DNA of 64,000 nt from Paralithodes platypus. Taxonomy: Eukaryota; Arthropoda; Malacostraca; Decapoda; Lithodidae. The DNA is taken from positions 248,001 through 312,000 of the forward strand of contig JAVRFV010002317.1 of the NCBI GenBank assembly GCA_032716605.1. Direction: 5' to 3'. Below are positions 1 through 11,620 of this stretch, piece by piece (the first letter of the stretch is position 1; every line of letters starts with the position of its first letter). The translations under genes and the position numbers were made by a program. A model generated the notes under the pieces. The model searched no databases, had not been told where the DNA came from, and saw nothing but the letters and a program-made list of their open reading frames with translations.

Positions 1-66
1 TAAATTTTCCCCTATTGATATCTTACCCATAATCTGATTCTATAAATAAATTACTCTTTCAAATTT

Positions 67-3000
67 CTATCTATATGTTCAGGCCAATCCCCATTTTGGT
101 GCCGACTCAAGACAGAGCAAGAACAGGAAAACACAAAACACAACAAAAACAAAAAATAAACACAGACAAAACACAACTCTACACTAGGTCACCCAGGAGA
201 ATACCAGAGACCAGGGTTACAAGGTCGCTAGCACCCCCCCAGGCTGACAAACCAAGGTCGATCTCGGCAGGCAGACAGCAGCGGAGCCAAAGCCAAAAGC
301 CCCCACACTTCAGGCACACCCTCATATTAAATATACGGGCCAGGCGCCTGAAGCATTATCTAGTCCAACTTGCGCCCGACCCCTTACTCCAAATGACCAC
401 GTGTTCACTCAAACTATTCACAAGCATTCTCCATTCACTCCTGTCCACCACCACTTCCCCTGCCTGATCTATAGTCATTCCTATCATCCAAAGCCTTTCT
501 TACACAGTCTCTCCATCTCAATGGGGGGCTTCTCCCTTCTATCTCCCCTTGTACCTGACTCACATATTCTCTTTGTAAGCCTTTCATCTCTCCCGTTTCA
601 ACATGACCATACCAGCTCAGCACCCTTCTGTCCACTCTGGCTGACAAATGTTCCTGCTGCCCCACTCTCCTACGTATCTCTTCATTCCTCAATCTGTCTC
701 TACGAGTAACTCCACACATACTCCTCAAGCAGCTCATCTCCATCACATCCAGCCCTCTTTTCTCCTTTTTCTTCAGAGCCCATGTCTCAGCCCCATACAT
801 CACTGTTGGCACAACAATTCCTTGATACAGTGCACTTTTTACTTTCACTCCGAGATTTCTCGTCTTCCACATACTTCCCATTGCTCCGAAAACCTTCCTT
901 CCTTCACACACTCTCTGTTTTACCTCCTTCCATACCTCCACTCCTGCTTTTCCTTCTAGATATTTAAAACACTCTACTTGTTCCAATATTTCCCCATCCA
1001 GCCTCACATCTAGATTCACCCTATGCTCTCCCCTATTACACACCATTACTTTACTTTTATTGACGTTCACCTTCAGTTTCCTCCTTCCACAAACCACACC
1101 AAACTCTTTGACTACCCGCTGCAGTTTCTCATCAGAATCCGCCACCAATGCTGTGTCATCAGCGAACAGCAACCGATTCAACTCCCAATCTCTACCATTC
1201 TTTCCTACTAAACCCAATCCTCCTTCCCATAGTTCTCCTTTTCACCTCCCTCACCACACCATCCATAAACATATTAAACAGCCATGGTGACATTACACAA
1301 CCCTGTCGCAAACCTACCTTTACCTCAAACCATTCACTCAACTCACCATTTCCTACTCTCACACATGCTCTGCTCCCTTCATAAAAACTCTTAACTGCTT
1401 CTAACAAATTTCCTCCTATTTCATAAATCCTTAACACCTTCCACATTGCTTCACGGTCCACACGATCATATTTTTCCCAAGTCCATAAAAGCCCAAAATA
1501 TCTCCTTATGCTTCTCTAAATACTTCTCGCATAACTGTCTTACTGCAAACATCTGATCCACGCACCCTCTTCCCCTCCTAAAACCGCACTGTTCTTCTCC
1601 TATTGCAACTTCCGTACACTTTATTATCCTCTCTATCAACACCCTGCCATACAGCTTTCCAACCACTGACAATAAACTAATACCTCTATAACTTGAACAC
1701 TCCTGCCGATCTCCCTTCCCCTTGTACAACGGCACAATACATGCACTCTTCCAGTCTATTGGTACCATTGACACAGCAAAGCACACATTGAAAAGTCTCA
1801 CCAACCAATCTATTATCACATCTCCACCCTTCTTTATACACTCCACAGCAATACCATCCAAACCTTCTGCTTTTCCCGCTCTCATTTGTTTCACTGCTTC
1901 TTTCACCTCATTTTCCTCAATCCTTTCATTCATTCCCTGCCACCTGGGTGGCCTGGGTAACCTATCTCCATCCACCTCTGCTTCAATCACTGCTTCTCTT
2001 CCATCTCTTGTATTTAACAAAGATTCAAAATACTCGGCATATCTTTTCCTCACTTCAACTGGTTCCACTAGTAATTCTCCATTTTCATCTTTCACTGACT
2101 CTTCCCTCTTTTGTCCTCCTTTCCTTACTTTATTTACCTCCTTCCAGAACATCTTCTTTCGTTCTTCAAAATTCTCACTCAGCCTTTGGCCCCACCTTTC
2201 GTTTGCATCTTTTTTCGCTTCTCTAATTTTCCGTTTTGCCTCTCTCCTTTTCTCCTTGTACCTCTCCCATACCTCAACACTACCATCCTGTAAAACCCTC
2301 TCAAAACACTGTCTCTTCTCCTCAACTGCCTTTCTCACCGTATCATTCCACCACTCGCTTCCCTTCCTGATACCTCTGCCTCCTACTTTCCTTTTGCCGC
2401 ATACTACCTCTGCACTTGCTTTCACTCCTTCCTTAAACTGTTGCCATTCAACCTCTACTTCTCTCTCTTCCATCTCTCTCACTTCCATCCACTTTTCATT
2501 TAGTCTTTCCTTGTACTCCCTCTCTTTTTCACTCTTCTCTAACTCACTAACTTTTATTACCTCTCTTACTTCACGCTTGTCTCTTATTCTCCTGTAACTC
2601 TTAACTCTTAGCTTTCCCTCCACCAGGTAATGATCTGACATACCCTCCGCCTCACCTCTCATCACATTCACATCCAGCAGTCTACACAATCTTTCCCTTG
2701 TCACCAGCACATAATCCATCAATGCCCTCTCTACAATCTCTCCCCTCACAAGTCTATGCCAGGTGTACTTGTGTATACGCCTTTTTTTGAAGAACGTATT
2801 ACCTACACTCAATCTACACTCTTCACATACATTTTTCAGTCTTTCTCCACTCTCGTTTACACCATCCACACCAAAACTACCGATGACTCCCTCAACAGGC
2901 TCATTTCCTACCCTAGCATTTAGGTCCCCTAAAACTATAACATTTTCATTTTCATCAAACCCTTGTAGACAATCTCTCAAATCCTCCCAGAAACCCTCTA

Positions 3001-3600
3001 CCTCGTCTAACTCTCTTTCACTTCCTGGTCCATACGCACTTACAAAACCCACCTTTCACCCTTAAACCGCATTCTCACCCACATTAGCCTTGATGACACC
3101 TCTTTCCACTCTTTTATAAACTCTCTCAACTCCTCCTTCACAATAATAGCCACTCCTTCTTTCCCCCTGACTCCCTCGTCTACTCCAGACTTTCTACCTA
3201 TCACGTTTCCAAAATCCACTTCTCCCTCTCCTTTCATCTTTGTTTCATTCAGTGCAAGGACATCATACATCCTTCTTTCAAATAACCTTCCAATATCCTC
3301 TCGCTTCTCATTCGTACTACATCCACGCACATTCAAAGCTCCTATTCTTAGGGTCCGGGACCACGAACGCGTTCCCTCGCCCCTATCTCTGTCTCGTTTT
3401 TTTGGTAGATTTATTTAAGGGGAGAAGGATACCAGGCCCCCCGCCCCCGATCCCCTTTAGCCGACTTCTACGTCTCGCCGGAGAAAAGCGGTGGTGGAAA
3501 TTTCTCACCCCTCCACCACAGAGGAGGCTACCTGCACCAGAAAGTGGCGGGCGTTAGTCGCCGCATCCCTGTGCCCCTTTGAAAAAATTAGAGATGCAGA
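67..3600 (-). mobile_element. Nearly full-length APE-type LINE retrotransposon, RTE-like
   Basis: The element runs right to left. A GC-rich 5' untranslated part lies at about 3340-3600, followed by one long endonuclease-reverse transcriptase reading frame, then a 3' untranslated part at about 67-430. The 3' end finishes in a short TAGATAG-type tail (67-77), which is also seen at the other two copies in this window (10.45 kb and 20.56 kb). Total length of about 3.5 kb and an APE endonuclease fused to the reverse transcriptase fit RTE or a related clade; the clade is inference. The 5' boundary is approximate and could lie anywhere up to about 3680. At least three frameshifts make this copy non-autonomous unless they are sequencing errors. 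Confidence 0.85.
435..3375 (-). pseudogene. LINE endonuclease-reverse transcriptase ORF, frameshifted
   Basis: This is the retrotransposon polyprotein, which nicks target DNA and copies the element RNA there. The endonuclease part (about 2560-3375) shows LNETK, LGDLNARVG, DYVLV and SDHYLV, the usual metal-binding and catalytic blocks. A lysine- and glutamate-rich linker follows. The reverse transcriptase part shows YRGISLLSVVGK, EEQCGFRRGRGCVDQ, FMDL, LRQGCVMSPWLFN and the catalytic FADDTALVA. The frame breaks near 3045 (inside the endonuclease), near 1470 (just after FMDL) and near 1205 (before the FADD box). The C-terminal part runs on to 435. Reading in pieces with every motif otherwise present suggests recent decay or indel errors. 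Confidence 0.85.
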
Positions 3601-3699
3601 AGATGGAAAAAAGATAGAAGGGGCTATGGGAAGTGCAGGACACCAACCATCACTCTGACAAAGGTCAGGCCCTATATAATAATAATAATAAGGCATACC

Positions 3700-4540
3700 G
3701 ATTATGAGGCCTTGGGATTGCTGGGACTTGGGGAGGATCGCTAGAAGTGGGCGAACAGTGAATAAAAAAATAAATTTAAAATAAAAATATATACGGGAGT
3801 ACTATATTCTGAACGGGTCTAATGAGTCGGAGAAATCAACCTTTTGTGATATACAATATTATATTTCAAACATAACTTGAAGATATAGTAAATATAATAT
3901 ATAACAATATTCGACAGGGTCCTTTGGGCTTGGTCGGGACTTGTGGCTGATCACTAGTACCCGGGGGACAGGAATAACTGTTTATGAAGTATAAATATAA
4001 AATAAATGAAATAAACATAATAAAATGGAAATAATAAATTCGTAAAAACAAATAAAAAAATATAATATAAAATAAATAAATATCTAAATAATAACAAAAA
4101 TATAATTAATAATAATTACTTGATATGGCCTTGGGCTTGCTACGATAGGGGGGGCCTGTTATATACTGGTGATAGGCTATGTTTAATATCTATATACTAA
4201 GTATATATATATAAAATAATATATATACGTCATAAACTAAATTCCACCGTAGAGTACTTACAGTACTTCCTGGTAAGCATTCCTGTGACATCGTGATTAA
4301 AATGTATTTTATTTTGTATGCAGTTTTATTGATAAATATATTTGTCCTTCAACCACAATCAAGTGTGTAGTCCGATCATATGATACCTAGACAAAACTGT
4401 CATCCTATACTCCAAGGGGTTTAACCAAGATTCACTCCCCTCACTCACCAAACAGTCACAAGTAACATCTATATACATGATAGTTCGAATTATTCACTAA
4501 ACACTTTCATTTGGTAGGTATGAATAATTCCATCAATTGC
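3700..4540. other. AT-rich intergenic DNA with a degenerate repeated motif
   Basis: No gene was recognised. A degenerate motif with GCCTTGGG and TTGCT or TTGGTC followed by GGGACTTG recurs near 3706, 3918 and 4130, each time followed by AT-rich DNA. A related piece lies at about 21135. It may be an old interspersed repeat. Confidence 0.4.
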
Positions 4541-4545
4541 CTTGC

Positions 4546-4755
4546 CTAAGCTAGGCATGGTGGGCCAGAGGGAGGGAGTTCCAAGAATTTAAAGGGCCGG
4601 GACCCTGCAGCACAGTCTGGGGCCGAAACTACCTGATTTTCTTTGACAAAGGCCCGGTCCTCCTCAGAGAGGGACGCTATGGGGTTGTTTAGATACTTCC
4701 TTTTGTAACTACTATGCCTATACCTTACAGTCCAAATTGCGTCAAATCGAGTCAT
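4546..4755 (-). CDS. Possible small hypothetical ORF, 69 residues
   Basis: I do not recognise this ORF. It has mixed, protein-like composition (not low complexity), with a basic N-terminal half, an acidic SEEDRAFVKE stretch near the middle and a proline-rich end. The first ATG is at 4755 and the stop is TAG. No family motif, signal peptide or clear promoter is visible. It could be an exon, a repeat-derived ORF or chance. About 300 bases on either side contain nothing else recognised. Confidence 0.15.
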   Translation of the reverse strand: MTRFDAIWTVRYRHSSYKRKYLNNPIASLSEEDRAFVKENQVVSAPDCAAGSRPFKFLELPPSGPPCLA

Positions 4756-4759
4756 AAAC

Positions 4760-5280
4760 TTATTTTTGGCGAATATTGTCTAACTTACAGGTGGCATTAT
4801 GTACGCGATTTCATACGAGCACTCTTCGAGGTGGTGTGGCGTTATGACCGCGATCGCGTCCTAAACATGCGGGAGGGTTAATGTGGGACAGTACGCTTGG
4901 TTAAATTTTGTCCACTAAACAACAACAAACCCCAGCTTTGACTAGGCCTAGGCTATGCTATTTAACGATTGTTTTTTCATATCAGAATTGCATTTATATA
5001 ATCCTTATGATAATTAAATTGGCGGTGAATGTTATTCCGATGAAATGGAAGTTGTATAGCCTAGCCTATATATTTGTAAGATGTGTGCTGGCTTGGAGCA
5101 AGCCTGTGTTGTTTTTCCTGTCCTGTGATGATCTTGCGACGGCTCGGTTGAGACGGTGGTCTTGCGACGGGCCCGGAAAATCACGTCTCTACTGAAAGTA
5201 AGAAGTTGTGCAGTAGGCTAGGAGAAAATTTGGCGTAGAGGAGTGGCTGGTGCGTGTGATAATGAAGATGTATGAAGACT
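4760..5280. other. Unannotated intergenic DNA
   Basis: Only short ORFs are present, with no recognisable product, RNA gene or repeat. The sequence is non-repetitive at the scale examined. Confidence 0.4.
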
Positions 5281-5540
5281 CACGAACGGTAGTGAGGGTG
5301 AAAGGTGTACTGAGTGAGGGACATATGCTAGGTGAAGGTTAGTTTTGTATCCCACGTACTGGGTACTAGGGACATATACTAGGTGTTATGTAAGGGTTAG
5401 TATTGTATCCCAAATACTAGGTACTAGGGACATATACTAGGTGTTACGTGAGGGTTAGCTTGGTATCCCACGTACTGGGTACTAGGGACATATACTAGGT
5501 GTTACGTGAGGGTTAGTTTTGTATCCAACGTACTGGGTCT
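5281..5540. repeat. 58-bp tandem repeat, about four copies
   Basis: The repeat start GTTAG occurs at 5338, 5396, 5454 and 5512, giving an exact 58-bp period. Each unit contains GTACTAGGGACATATACTAG. A degenerate partial unit precedes 5338. Confidence 0.9.
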
Positions 5541-5982
5541 AGGGGGCGGCAGCCTCCACCCATAATACTAGGATAGGTTAGGTAAGGTTGTTAGGTTAGG
5601 CTAATGGGGATGGATGTAGTTTCCGAGTGTACGGTCGTCATGTTTACATTTGTCGATCGCCGTTGTTAACCTGCCCTTCCCTACCTATCATGTGTTGATT
5701 GGTTGTCCATCTTGATCTAATTCTTCAGGCCAGCCCTATTAGAGTATTTTGGGGGAACTCAGTGGTGTGGTTAAACTATTTTTAATATATATTTGTTTAA
5801 ATATGTAAGATATGCAATAAATTATGTAAAATATATTGTTTTTACTTTATACCTATACATATAATTGTCATTATTAAGGAAATTCCATTGACTATTTACA
5901 TCGCTAGGCCTAGCTTCCTTATTTCTATTAATTTCCTCCAGTTCACAATGAAACCTATTGCTAATTTCCTTGTTCTTCAGCA

Positions 5983-6234
5983 GCCGCGGCGGTGTCGGCG
6001 TTGGACGCTTGGGATAATGTTCCTGTCTATTTTGAATGCCATTCGATACAATAATATGTTGAAAGCCCCCCCTCACCCCCCCATGACATGTTATCATCAT
6101 ATATATATTGCCAGTAGGGGGCAAACAAACAAAAAAATTGCCGCAAAGCCCTTCCCTCAACATATTATTGTATCCAATGGCAGTCAAAATAGACGGGAAC
6201 ATGATCGCAAGCGTCCACCGCCGCCGCCGCCGTC
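5983..6234. mobile_element. Foldback element with about 75-bp inverted arms
   Basis: The left arm (5983-6061) is nearly the reverse complement of the right arm (6157-6234). Both contain the ATAATATGTTGA / TCAACATATTAT pair and a GGACGC / GCGTCC pair. The loop holds a TTGCCAGTAGGGGGCAAA segment that also has an inverted partner at about 6275-6292. The mirrored ORFs on the two strands here (5822-6202 minus and 5888-6268 plus) result from this palindrome and are not genes. It resembles a non-autonomous DNA transposon; no transposase is seen. Confidence 0.7.
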
Positions 6235-6304
6235 ATGTTTACATGGTCGATCGCCGCAGTTTGGTTAGGCCTATTTGCCCCCTGCTGGCAAATTATATGA
6301 TGAT

Positions 6305-6404
6305 NNNNNNNNNNNNNNNNNNNNNNNNNNNNNNNNNNNNNNNNNNNNNNNNNNNNNNNNNNNNNNNNNNNNNNNNNNNNNNNNNNNNNNNNNNNNNNNN
6401 NNNN
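6305..6404. other. Assembly gap, 100 N
   Basis: A run of exactly 100 N indicates a fixed-size placeholder of unknown true length. Confidence 0.99.
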
Positions 6405-9090
6405 TGTATCTCTGTCCTGTCTCCTATATCCTTCTGTATATACGTATGTATATAAGTAATGTCTATCGCTTAATGTATATCTAATCCGTAATGCTCTCTT
6501 CTCCCGTACTGTAATATATATAAGTAATGTATATCCCTTCTCCGTCCTATATCTCTCTCTCTCCGTCCTGTCTCGCTCTCTCCGTCCTGTCCTCTCTCGT
6601 CCTGTCTCTCTCTCCGTCTGTATCTCCTCCCGTCCTGTCCTCTCTTCCGTCCGTCTCTCTTCCGTCTGTCTCTCTCCCGTCCGTAATCTCCCTCCTTCCT
6701 GTCCCTCTCTCTCTCCTCCTGTCTCCTCCGTCCTGGCTCGCTCCTCAGTCCTGTCCTACTCTCTCACAGTCCTGTCTCTCTCGTCCTGTTCTCTCCCGTC
6801 GCTCCGTCCTGTCCCCTCCGTCTGATTCTCTCCTCCTTCCGATCCTCCGTCTCTCGTCTGTCATCTCCCGCCTGGCTCTCTCTCCGGTCCTCTCTCTCTC
6901 CCTTCCTGTCTCTCTCCCTTCCTGTCTCCCTCTTCGTCCTTCCTGTCTCGCTCCGTCCCCCTTCTCTCCCTTCTCTCCCTTCCTTTATCTATCTAAGTAA
7001 TGTATATATAAGTAATGTAATACAGTATTAAGTAATGTCTTATAAGTCATGTATATATCTAAGTATGCATCTCATAATTAATGTCGCGCTCTCAGTACCT
7101 GTCATATCCTGTCTCTACGTCCTGTATAACATACGTACTGTATCTACATAAGTAGATGTCTAATAACTCAGTACTGTATATATAAAGTCCTGTATCTCCC
7201 GGATATACTCCTGTATCTCAGTAAATGTCGTATATCCTCATGTATCTATATCCTTAAGTTCTACTCTCAGTACTGTAATATATATATAGTAATTTATATA
7301 TAAGTAAGTATACTCTCCGTCCTGCTCTCTCTCTCGGCCTGGCTCTCCTCCGTCCTGTCTCTCTCTCCGTCCTGTCTCTCTCTCCGTCATGTCTCTCTCT
7401 CCGTCCGTGTCTCTCCTTCTCCCGTCCTGTCGCTCGTCCGTCCTGTCTCTACTCCGTCCTTAATCTCTCCGTCCTGTCTCTCTCCTCCTAGTCTCTCTCT
7501 CTCTACGTCCCGTCCTGTCTCTCCTCTTCAAGTCCTGTCCTCCTCTCCCCCCCGTCCTGTCTTTCCTCCTCTCCTGTTCTCTCTCAGCCTGCTCTCTCTC
7601 CTTCCTGTCTCTCTCGCCTTCCTGTAGCTCTCTCCGTCCTGTCTCTCCTTTCTCCGTCCTGTCTCTCTACGTCTCCGTCCCGTCTCTCTCTCTCCGTCCT
7701 GTCCTCTCTCTCGTCCTGTCCTCATCCGTTCATTGTCTCTCCCGTCTCTCCTCATGTCGCGCCCGCTCCTGCCTCTACTCCTTCCTGTCTCTTCCCATCC
7801 GTCCTGTCTCCTCTCCGTCTGTCTACTCCTCTCTCGGATCCTGTCTCATCTCTCCCGTACCTGTCTCTCTCCGTTCCTGTCGCTCTCTCCGTACCTGTCT
7901 CTCTACTTCCCGTCTCTCCCGTCTCCGTCCTGCTCTCTCTCCTCCTGTCTCTCTCCGTCCGGTCCCTACCCGTAATGTCTCTCTTCCTGTCTCTCTCCTT
8001 CCTCGTTCTCTCTCCGCATGCCTCCTGTCTCTCTCTCCGTCCCTTTCTCCTACGTCCTGTCTCTCAGTCTCTCAGTCATTCTCTCCCAGTCCTGGTCTCC
8101 CTCTCCTCCGTCCTGTCTCTCCTCCTCTCCGTCCTGTCTCTCTCTCCGTCCTGGCTCTCCTTCCTCTCCGTCAATGTTCGAGCGCATACACTGTCTCTCT
8201 CTCTCCCGTCCTGTCTACTCTCCGTCCATGTTCTCTCTCTCCCGTCCTATGTCATCTCTCCTCCTGTCTCTCTCTTCACCGTCCGGTCTCTTCCGTCCTG
8301 TCTCTCTCTCTCCGTCCCGTCCCTCTCCGTCCTGCTCTCTCTCCGTCCTGTCTCTCTCTCCGTCCTGTCTCGCTATCCCTTCCCTTTCTCTCTCCGTCCT
8401 GTCTCTCTCTCTCCGTCCTTCTCTCTCCGTCCTGTCTCCTTCTCCGTCCTGTCTCTCTCAGTCCTGTCTCCCGCCGTCCTGTCTCTCCCGTCTCTCCTCC
8501 TGTCTCTCTCCGTCCTGTCTCGCTCTCTCCTGTAATCTCTCTCTCCGCTCCTGTCTCTTCTCCTCCCGTCCTGTTCCTCTCGCCGTCCTAAGTTCTCCCG
8601 TACTCTCACGTCCTGTCTCTCTCCCGTCCTGTTCTCTCTCTCCGTCCTGTCTCTCTCCGTCTGTCTCTCGTCTCCCCTTCTCCCGTCCTGTCTCTCTCTC
8701 CTCCATGTCTCTCTCTCCGTCCTGTCTCTCTCTCCGTCCTGTCTCCTCTACCGTCCTGTCCCTCTCTCTCCGCCATGTCTCGCCGTCCTGTCATATCAGT
8801 CCTGCTCTCCCGTCCTGTCTCTCTCTCCTATGTCCTGCTCTCCCGTCCTGTCTCTCTTCCGCCCTGTCTATCCCTCCTGTCTCTTCATCCGTCCTGTTCT
8901 CTCCCTCCTATCTCTCCTCTCCTCATGTCTCTCTCTCCGTCCAAGTATTTCTATATATAAGTAATGTATATATAAGTAATGTATATATATAAGTAATGTC
9001 TCTCTCTCAGTAATGTCTCATCTCTAGAAAAAGTAAAGTCCTGTCTCTCTATCCGTATAAGTCTCTCTCTCACGTCCTCACTCCCATAAT
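6405..9090. repeat. Pyrimidine-rich degenerate satellite or low-complexity block
   Basis: The block consists of degenerate repeats of a unit near 15 bp, CTCTCTCCGTCCTGT. Blocks of TATATAAGTAATGTA-type repeats lie at both edges (about 6440-6540 and 8945-9000) and in the middle (about 6990-7310). The serine- and leucine-rich ORFs across it are by-products of the repeat. It directly follows an assembly gap, and the irregular indels suggest poor consensus quality. Confidence 0.85.
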
Positions 9091-9129
9091 CTCCTTAGAA
9101 ACTTGTGGATGCTCTTTCTCCGAACATTC

Positions 9130-9459
9130 CGGGGCGGTATTTAGTTTGTTCCCCCCTGTCCTCAAGCTTAAAATTACACCCTCGCCCCCCCTTCCTCCCG
9201 CTCCCTGTACAGTTTTTCGGTCGAGAAAAATGTCCCGGCGGAGGCCGGTGCTCTTCCTTCCCGGCTCGCTAACGCTCGCCAGGAAAAAATCGATACCTTA
9301 ATGGTATGAAAGGTCTTAAAATTGACAGAAATGGGGCAAAATGTCTTAAATTGTCAAAACTACTAGGGCGAACGCCTTAAAATCTCAAAAGCAATGGGGC
9401 TAAACATGAGGGAGAAAGAGGTTCAGAAAAAAATCCTACAGGTGGAAATCTCCCCTTAA
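9130..9459 (+). mobile_element. Family A short interspersed element, copy A1
   Basis: About 330 bp containing the family core: TTTTTCGGT...GAAAAATGTCC, then CTCGC...CGCTCGCCAGGA, then several imperfect units of about 30 bp built on ATGGGGC(G/A)AA...GTCTTAAAAT. It ends in CTCCCCTTAA (TTAA at 9456-9459). No coding capacity. See the TTAA family finding. Confidence 0.75.
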
Positions 9460-9629
9460 GCTCAGTATTACGCTATTGATTTTATTCTGGCTATCATTTG
9501 AAGATTTAATTAAGCTTAAGACGGATCTATTAAGTCAATGCAAGTTGTAAGTCTATCTTAATTAGACCTCACTTATTTGACGGACTGGAACAAGTGTGTG
9601 TTGTTGTGTATAAACATAAGAATACCACG

Positions 9630-9701
9630 TGACCCCGGAGTGACTCGAACACCCAGCCTTCTGATCTGGAGTCAGACGCGCTACCATTGCGCCACAGGGC
9701 C
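9630..9701 (-). tRNA. tRNA-Trp (CCA anticodon)
   Basis: The minus strand folds as a complete 72-nt cloverleaf. The acceptor begins GGCCCTG and pairs with CGGGGTC before a discriminator A. The D-arm contains GGCGCAATGGTAGCGC, the anticodon loop is CTCCAGA, and the T-arm contains GTTCGAGTC. No intron. A second near-identical copy lies about 1.07 kb to the right with different flanks. Confidence 0.93.
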
Positions 9702-9787
9702 GATATAGAGAGGTGTCTAGGGTATTTATTTAAGAGGGGGGATGGCCGTATTTATTGGCTGATTTATTTATCTTTATGAAGATATAC

Positions 9788-10456
9788 GTAGGAGAGTGGG
9801 GCAGCAGGAACATTTGTCAGCCAGAGTGGACAGAAGGGTGCTGAGCTGATATGGTCATGTTCAACAAATGGAAGATGAAAGGCTTACAAAGAGAAGGGGA
9901 GTCAGATACAGGGCGGTGGAGGCGGAAGACCCCCAGAGATGGAGAGACTGTGTAAGACAAGCTTCGCTGATAGAGGAATTACTATAGATGCAAGAGAAGT
10001 TAGTAATAAACAGGAATAATGGGTGCTTCTGATAGATGAGTGAACACTTGGTCACTTGGGGAAGGGGTCGGGCGCAAGTTGGACTAGATAATAGTCCATC
10101 AGGCGCCTGGCCCGGGGAGACGATTCATATGAAGGGTGCGCCTGGAAGTGTGGTAGGCGGGGTTGTGGTGGTAGAGCTTCGCTGCATGTCTACCTGCCGA
10201 AATCGGAATCTCTCCGGGTGGTCGGGGGCCAGGGGAGTGCTAGAGGGACCTTGGTGACGCTGGTCTCTGGGTCTTCTCCTGGATGACCTAGATGTGTGTG
10301 AATTTGTGTGTTTTTTTTTTTTTTGTGTGTGTTCGTTGTTTTCTGTTGTGTTTTGTGTTGTCCCTGTTCTTGCTCTGTCTTGAGTCGTCCCCCCCCCCCC
10401 CCCAATAAAAAGGAAACGTGATGATTGGGCCTGAGTAAATAGATATAGATAGATTT
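9788..10456 (+). mobile_element. 5'-truncated 3' copy of the LINE seen at 67-3600
   Basis: The sequence from about 9788 is the reverse complement of the left end of the minus-strand LINE: the last part of the ORF (GTGGGGCAGCAGGAACATTT region), then the 3' untranslated part, with shared stretches such as TCAGGCGCCTGGCCCG and TTCTTGCTCTGTCTTGAGTC. It ends in GGCCTGAGTAAATAGATA and further ATAG units near 10450. The opposite orientation and 5' truncation show an independent insertion of the same family. Confidence 0.85.
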
Positions 10457-10700
10457 TTTTTTTCCCTCCCTAGACCTCCATCAGGCTTAAAAAAAAAGAA
10501 ACGAAACAAAAGTTAAGATAATTTTGTACATTTTTCGATAAAAATGGTTCCTCTCAACTTACAGGCTCGCTATCGCTCGCCAGGATAAAATCGACACCTA
10601 GCATGACAGATCTTAATTATAGGCAAAAAAAAAAAAAAAAAAAAAAAATGGGGCGAATTATCTTAAAATCGCCAAATTAATGGGGCAAACATTTAACAAT
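10457..10700 (+). mobile_element. Family A element, truncated copy A2
   Basis: Contains the core CTCGCTATCGCTCGCCAGGA and the GGGGC...CTTAAAAT units, interrupted by a run of about 24 A at 10625-10648. It ends a few bases before the second tRNA-Trp gene. Confidence 0.7.
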
Positions 10701-10703
10701 CTG

Positions 10704-10775
10704 TGACCCCGGGGTGACTCGAACACCCAGCCTTCTGATCTGGAGTCAGACGCGCTACCATTGCGCCACAGGGCC
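10704..10775 (-). tRNA. tRNA-Trp (CCA anticodon), second copy
   Basis: Same 72-nt cloverleaf and CCA anticodon as the gene at 9630-9701, differing by one base in the T-arm region. The acceptor stem is complete with discriminator A. Confidence 0.93.
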
Positions 10776-10888
10776 CATTACTTTGTCTATAAACATAATT
10801 AATTAAAGTTCTAAAGGCGCCATACAAGTGGTCAATTATAGCTTCGAAATTATGGTGGTTGTTCACTCATGTCATCGTGACAGAGTTA

Positions 10889-10950
10889 GATTGACTCTCT
10901 CTCTCTCTCTCTCTCTCACTCACTCACTCACTCACTCACTCACTCACTCA
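10889..10950. repeat. (TC)n followed by (ACTC)n microsatellite
   Basis: An uninterrupted CT dinucleotide run passes into about eight CACT/ACTC tetranucleotide units. Confidence 0.95.
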
Positions 10951-11021
10951 GCCCTTGCATGCCACACCATCATCCCATCACCACCAGCCTCAGGTGTTCT
11001 CTGCTTCTCTGCACCACCTTT

Positions 11022-11070
11022 GGGGGGGAGGGGGGGGGGGGGGAGGGGGGGGAGGGAGGGAGGAGGGAGG

Positions 11071-11133
<63 letters not shown>

Positions 11134-11155
11134 AGAGAGAGAGAGAGAGGGGGGG
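11022..11155. repeat. Poly-G-rich tract and (GA)n microsatellite
   Basis: A G-rich stretch (11022-11070) is followed by about 38 GA units with one GCGC interruption and a G run. The arginine- and glutamate-rich ORFs here come from the repeat. Confidence 0.95.
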
Positions 11156-11159
11156 GTGT

Positions 11160-11347
11160 AATATGGTAGTGGAGAAATATTGTAGGTGGGTTAAGTGGGA
11201 TGACATGTAGGGGTAAATGGCTGTGGAGGAATCTTGTAGGTGGGAATGTAGGTGAGTTAAGTGGTATGACATGTAGGTGGTTAGGGTGGTGTAAGTGGTA
11301 TTTTAAGTGGATATAGGTGACAGATGTAGGTGGTAATAGTAGGTGGG
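11160..11347. repeat. Degenerate GTAGGTGG / TTAAGTGG minisatellite
   Basis: Irregular repeats of TTGTAGGTGGGTTAAGTGG and ATGACATGTAGG occur without a fixed period. Confidence 0.5.
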
Positions 11348-11620
11348 TTAAGGGGAGCTTTTTAGTTTGTTCCCTTGCCCTCCATCAAGCTTTAATAAAT
11401 ACCCCCAAGACCACCCTTCGAGATAAATGTGTACATTTTTCGGTAGAAAAATGTCTCGGCCGAAGGCCAGTTCCTCCAATAATAAATGCTCGCTATCGCT
11501 CGCCAGGAAAATATTCGACACCTAAATGGCAGGGAAAGTCTTAGAATTGACAGAAATTAGGTGAAAGGTCTTAAACTCGTCAAACTAATGGGGCGAATGT
11601 CTTAAAATCTCAAAAACGGC
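11348..11620 (+). mobile_element. Family A element, copy A3 (3' truncated)
   Basis: Begins with TTAAGGGGAG (TTAA 11348-11351), contains TTTTTCGGTAGAAAAATGTC and the CTCGCTATCGCTCGCCAGG core, and breaks off inside the last internal unit. A CGGCCCGCAAGG(T)TTTGAGATACTA sequence that follows occurs twice, near 11618 and 11692. Confidence 0.75.

Noticed and set aside
1722..2597. 291-residue plus-strand ORF rich in serine and phenylalanine
   Set aside because: Antisense shadow of the LINE reverse transcriptase ORF.
5560..5610. Interstitial TTAGG telomere repeats
   Set aside because: Only a few GGTTAGG-like motifs with irregular spacing; too few to call.
5822..6268. Two 126-residue ORFs on opposite strands with similar ends
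   Set aside because: Mirror products of the foldback element at 5983-6234.
6108..6484. ORFs running through the first gap
   Set aside because: They cross 100 N and have no defined sequence there.
6527..8992. Long serine/leucine-rich and arginine-rich ORFs
   Set aside because: They are translations of CTCTCTCCGTCCTGT-type repeats, open in several frames on both strands.
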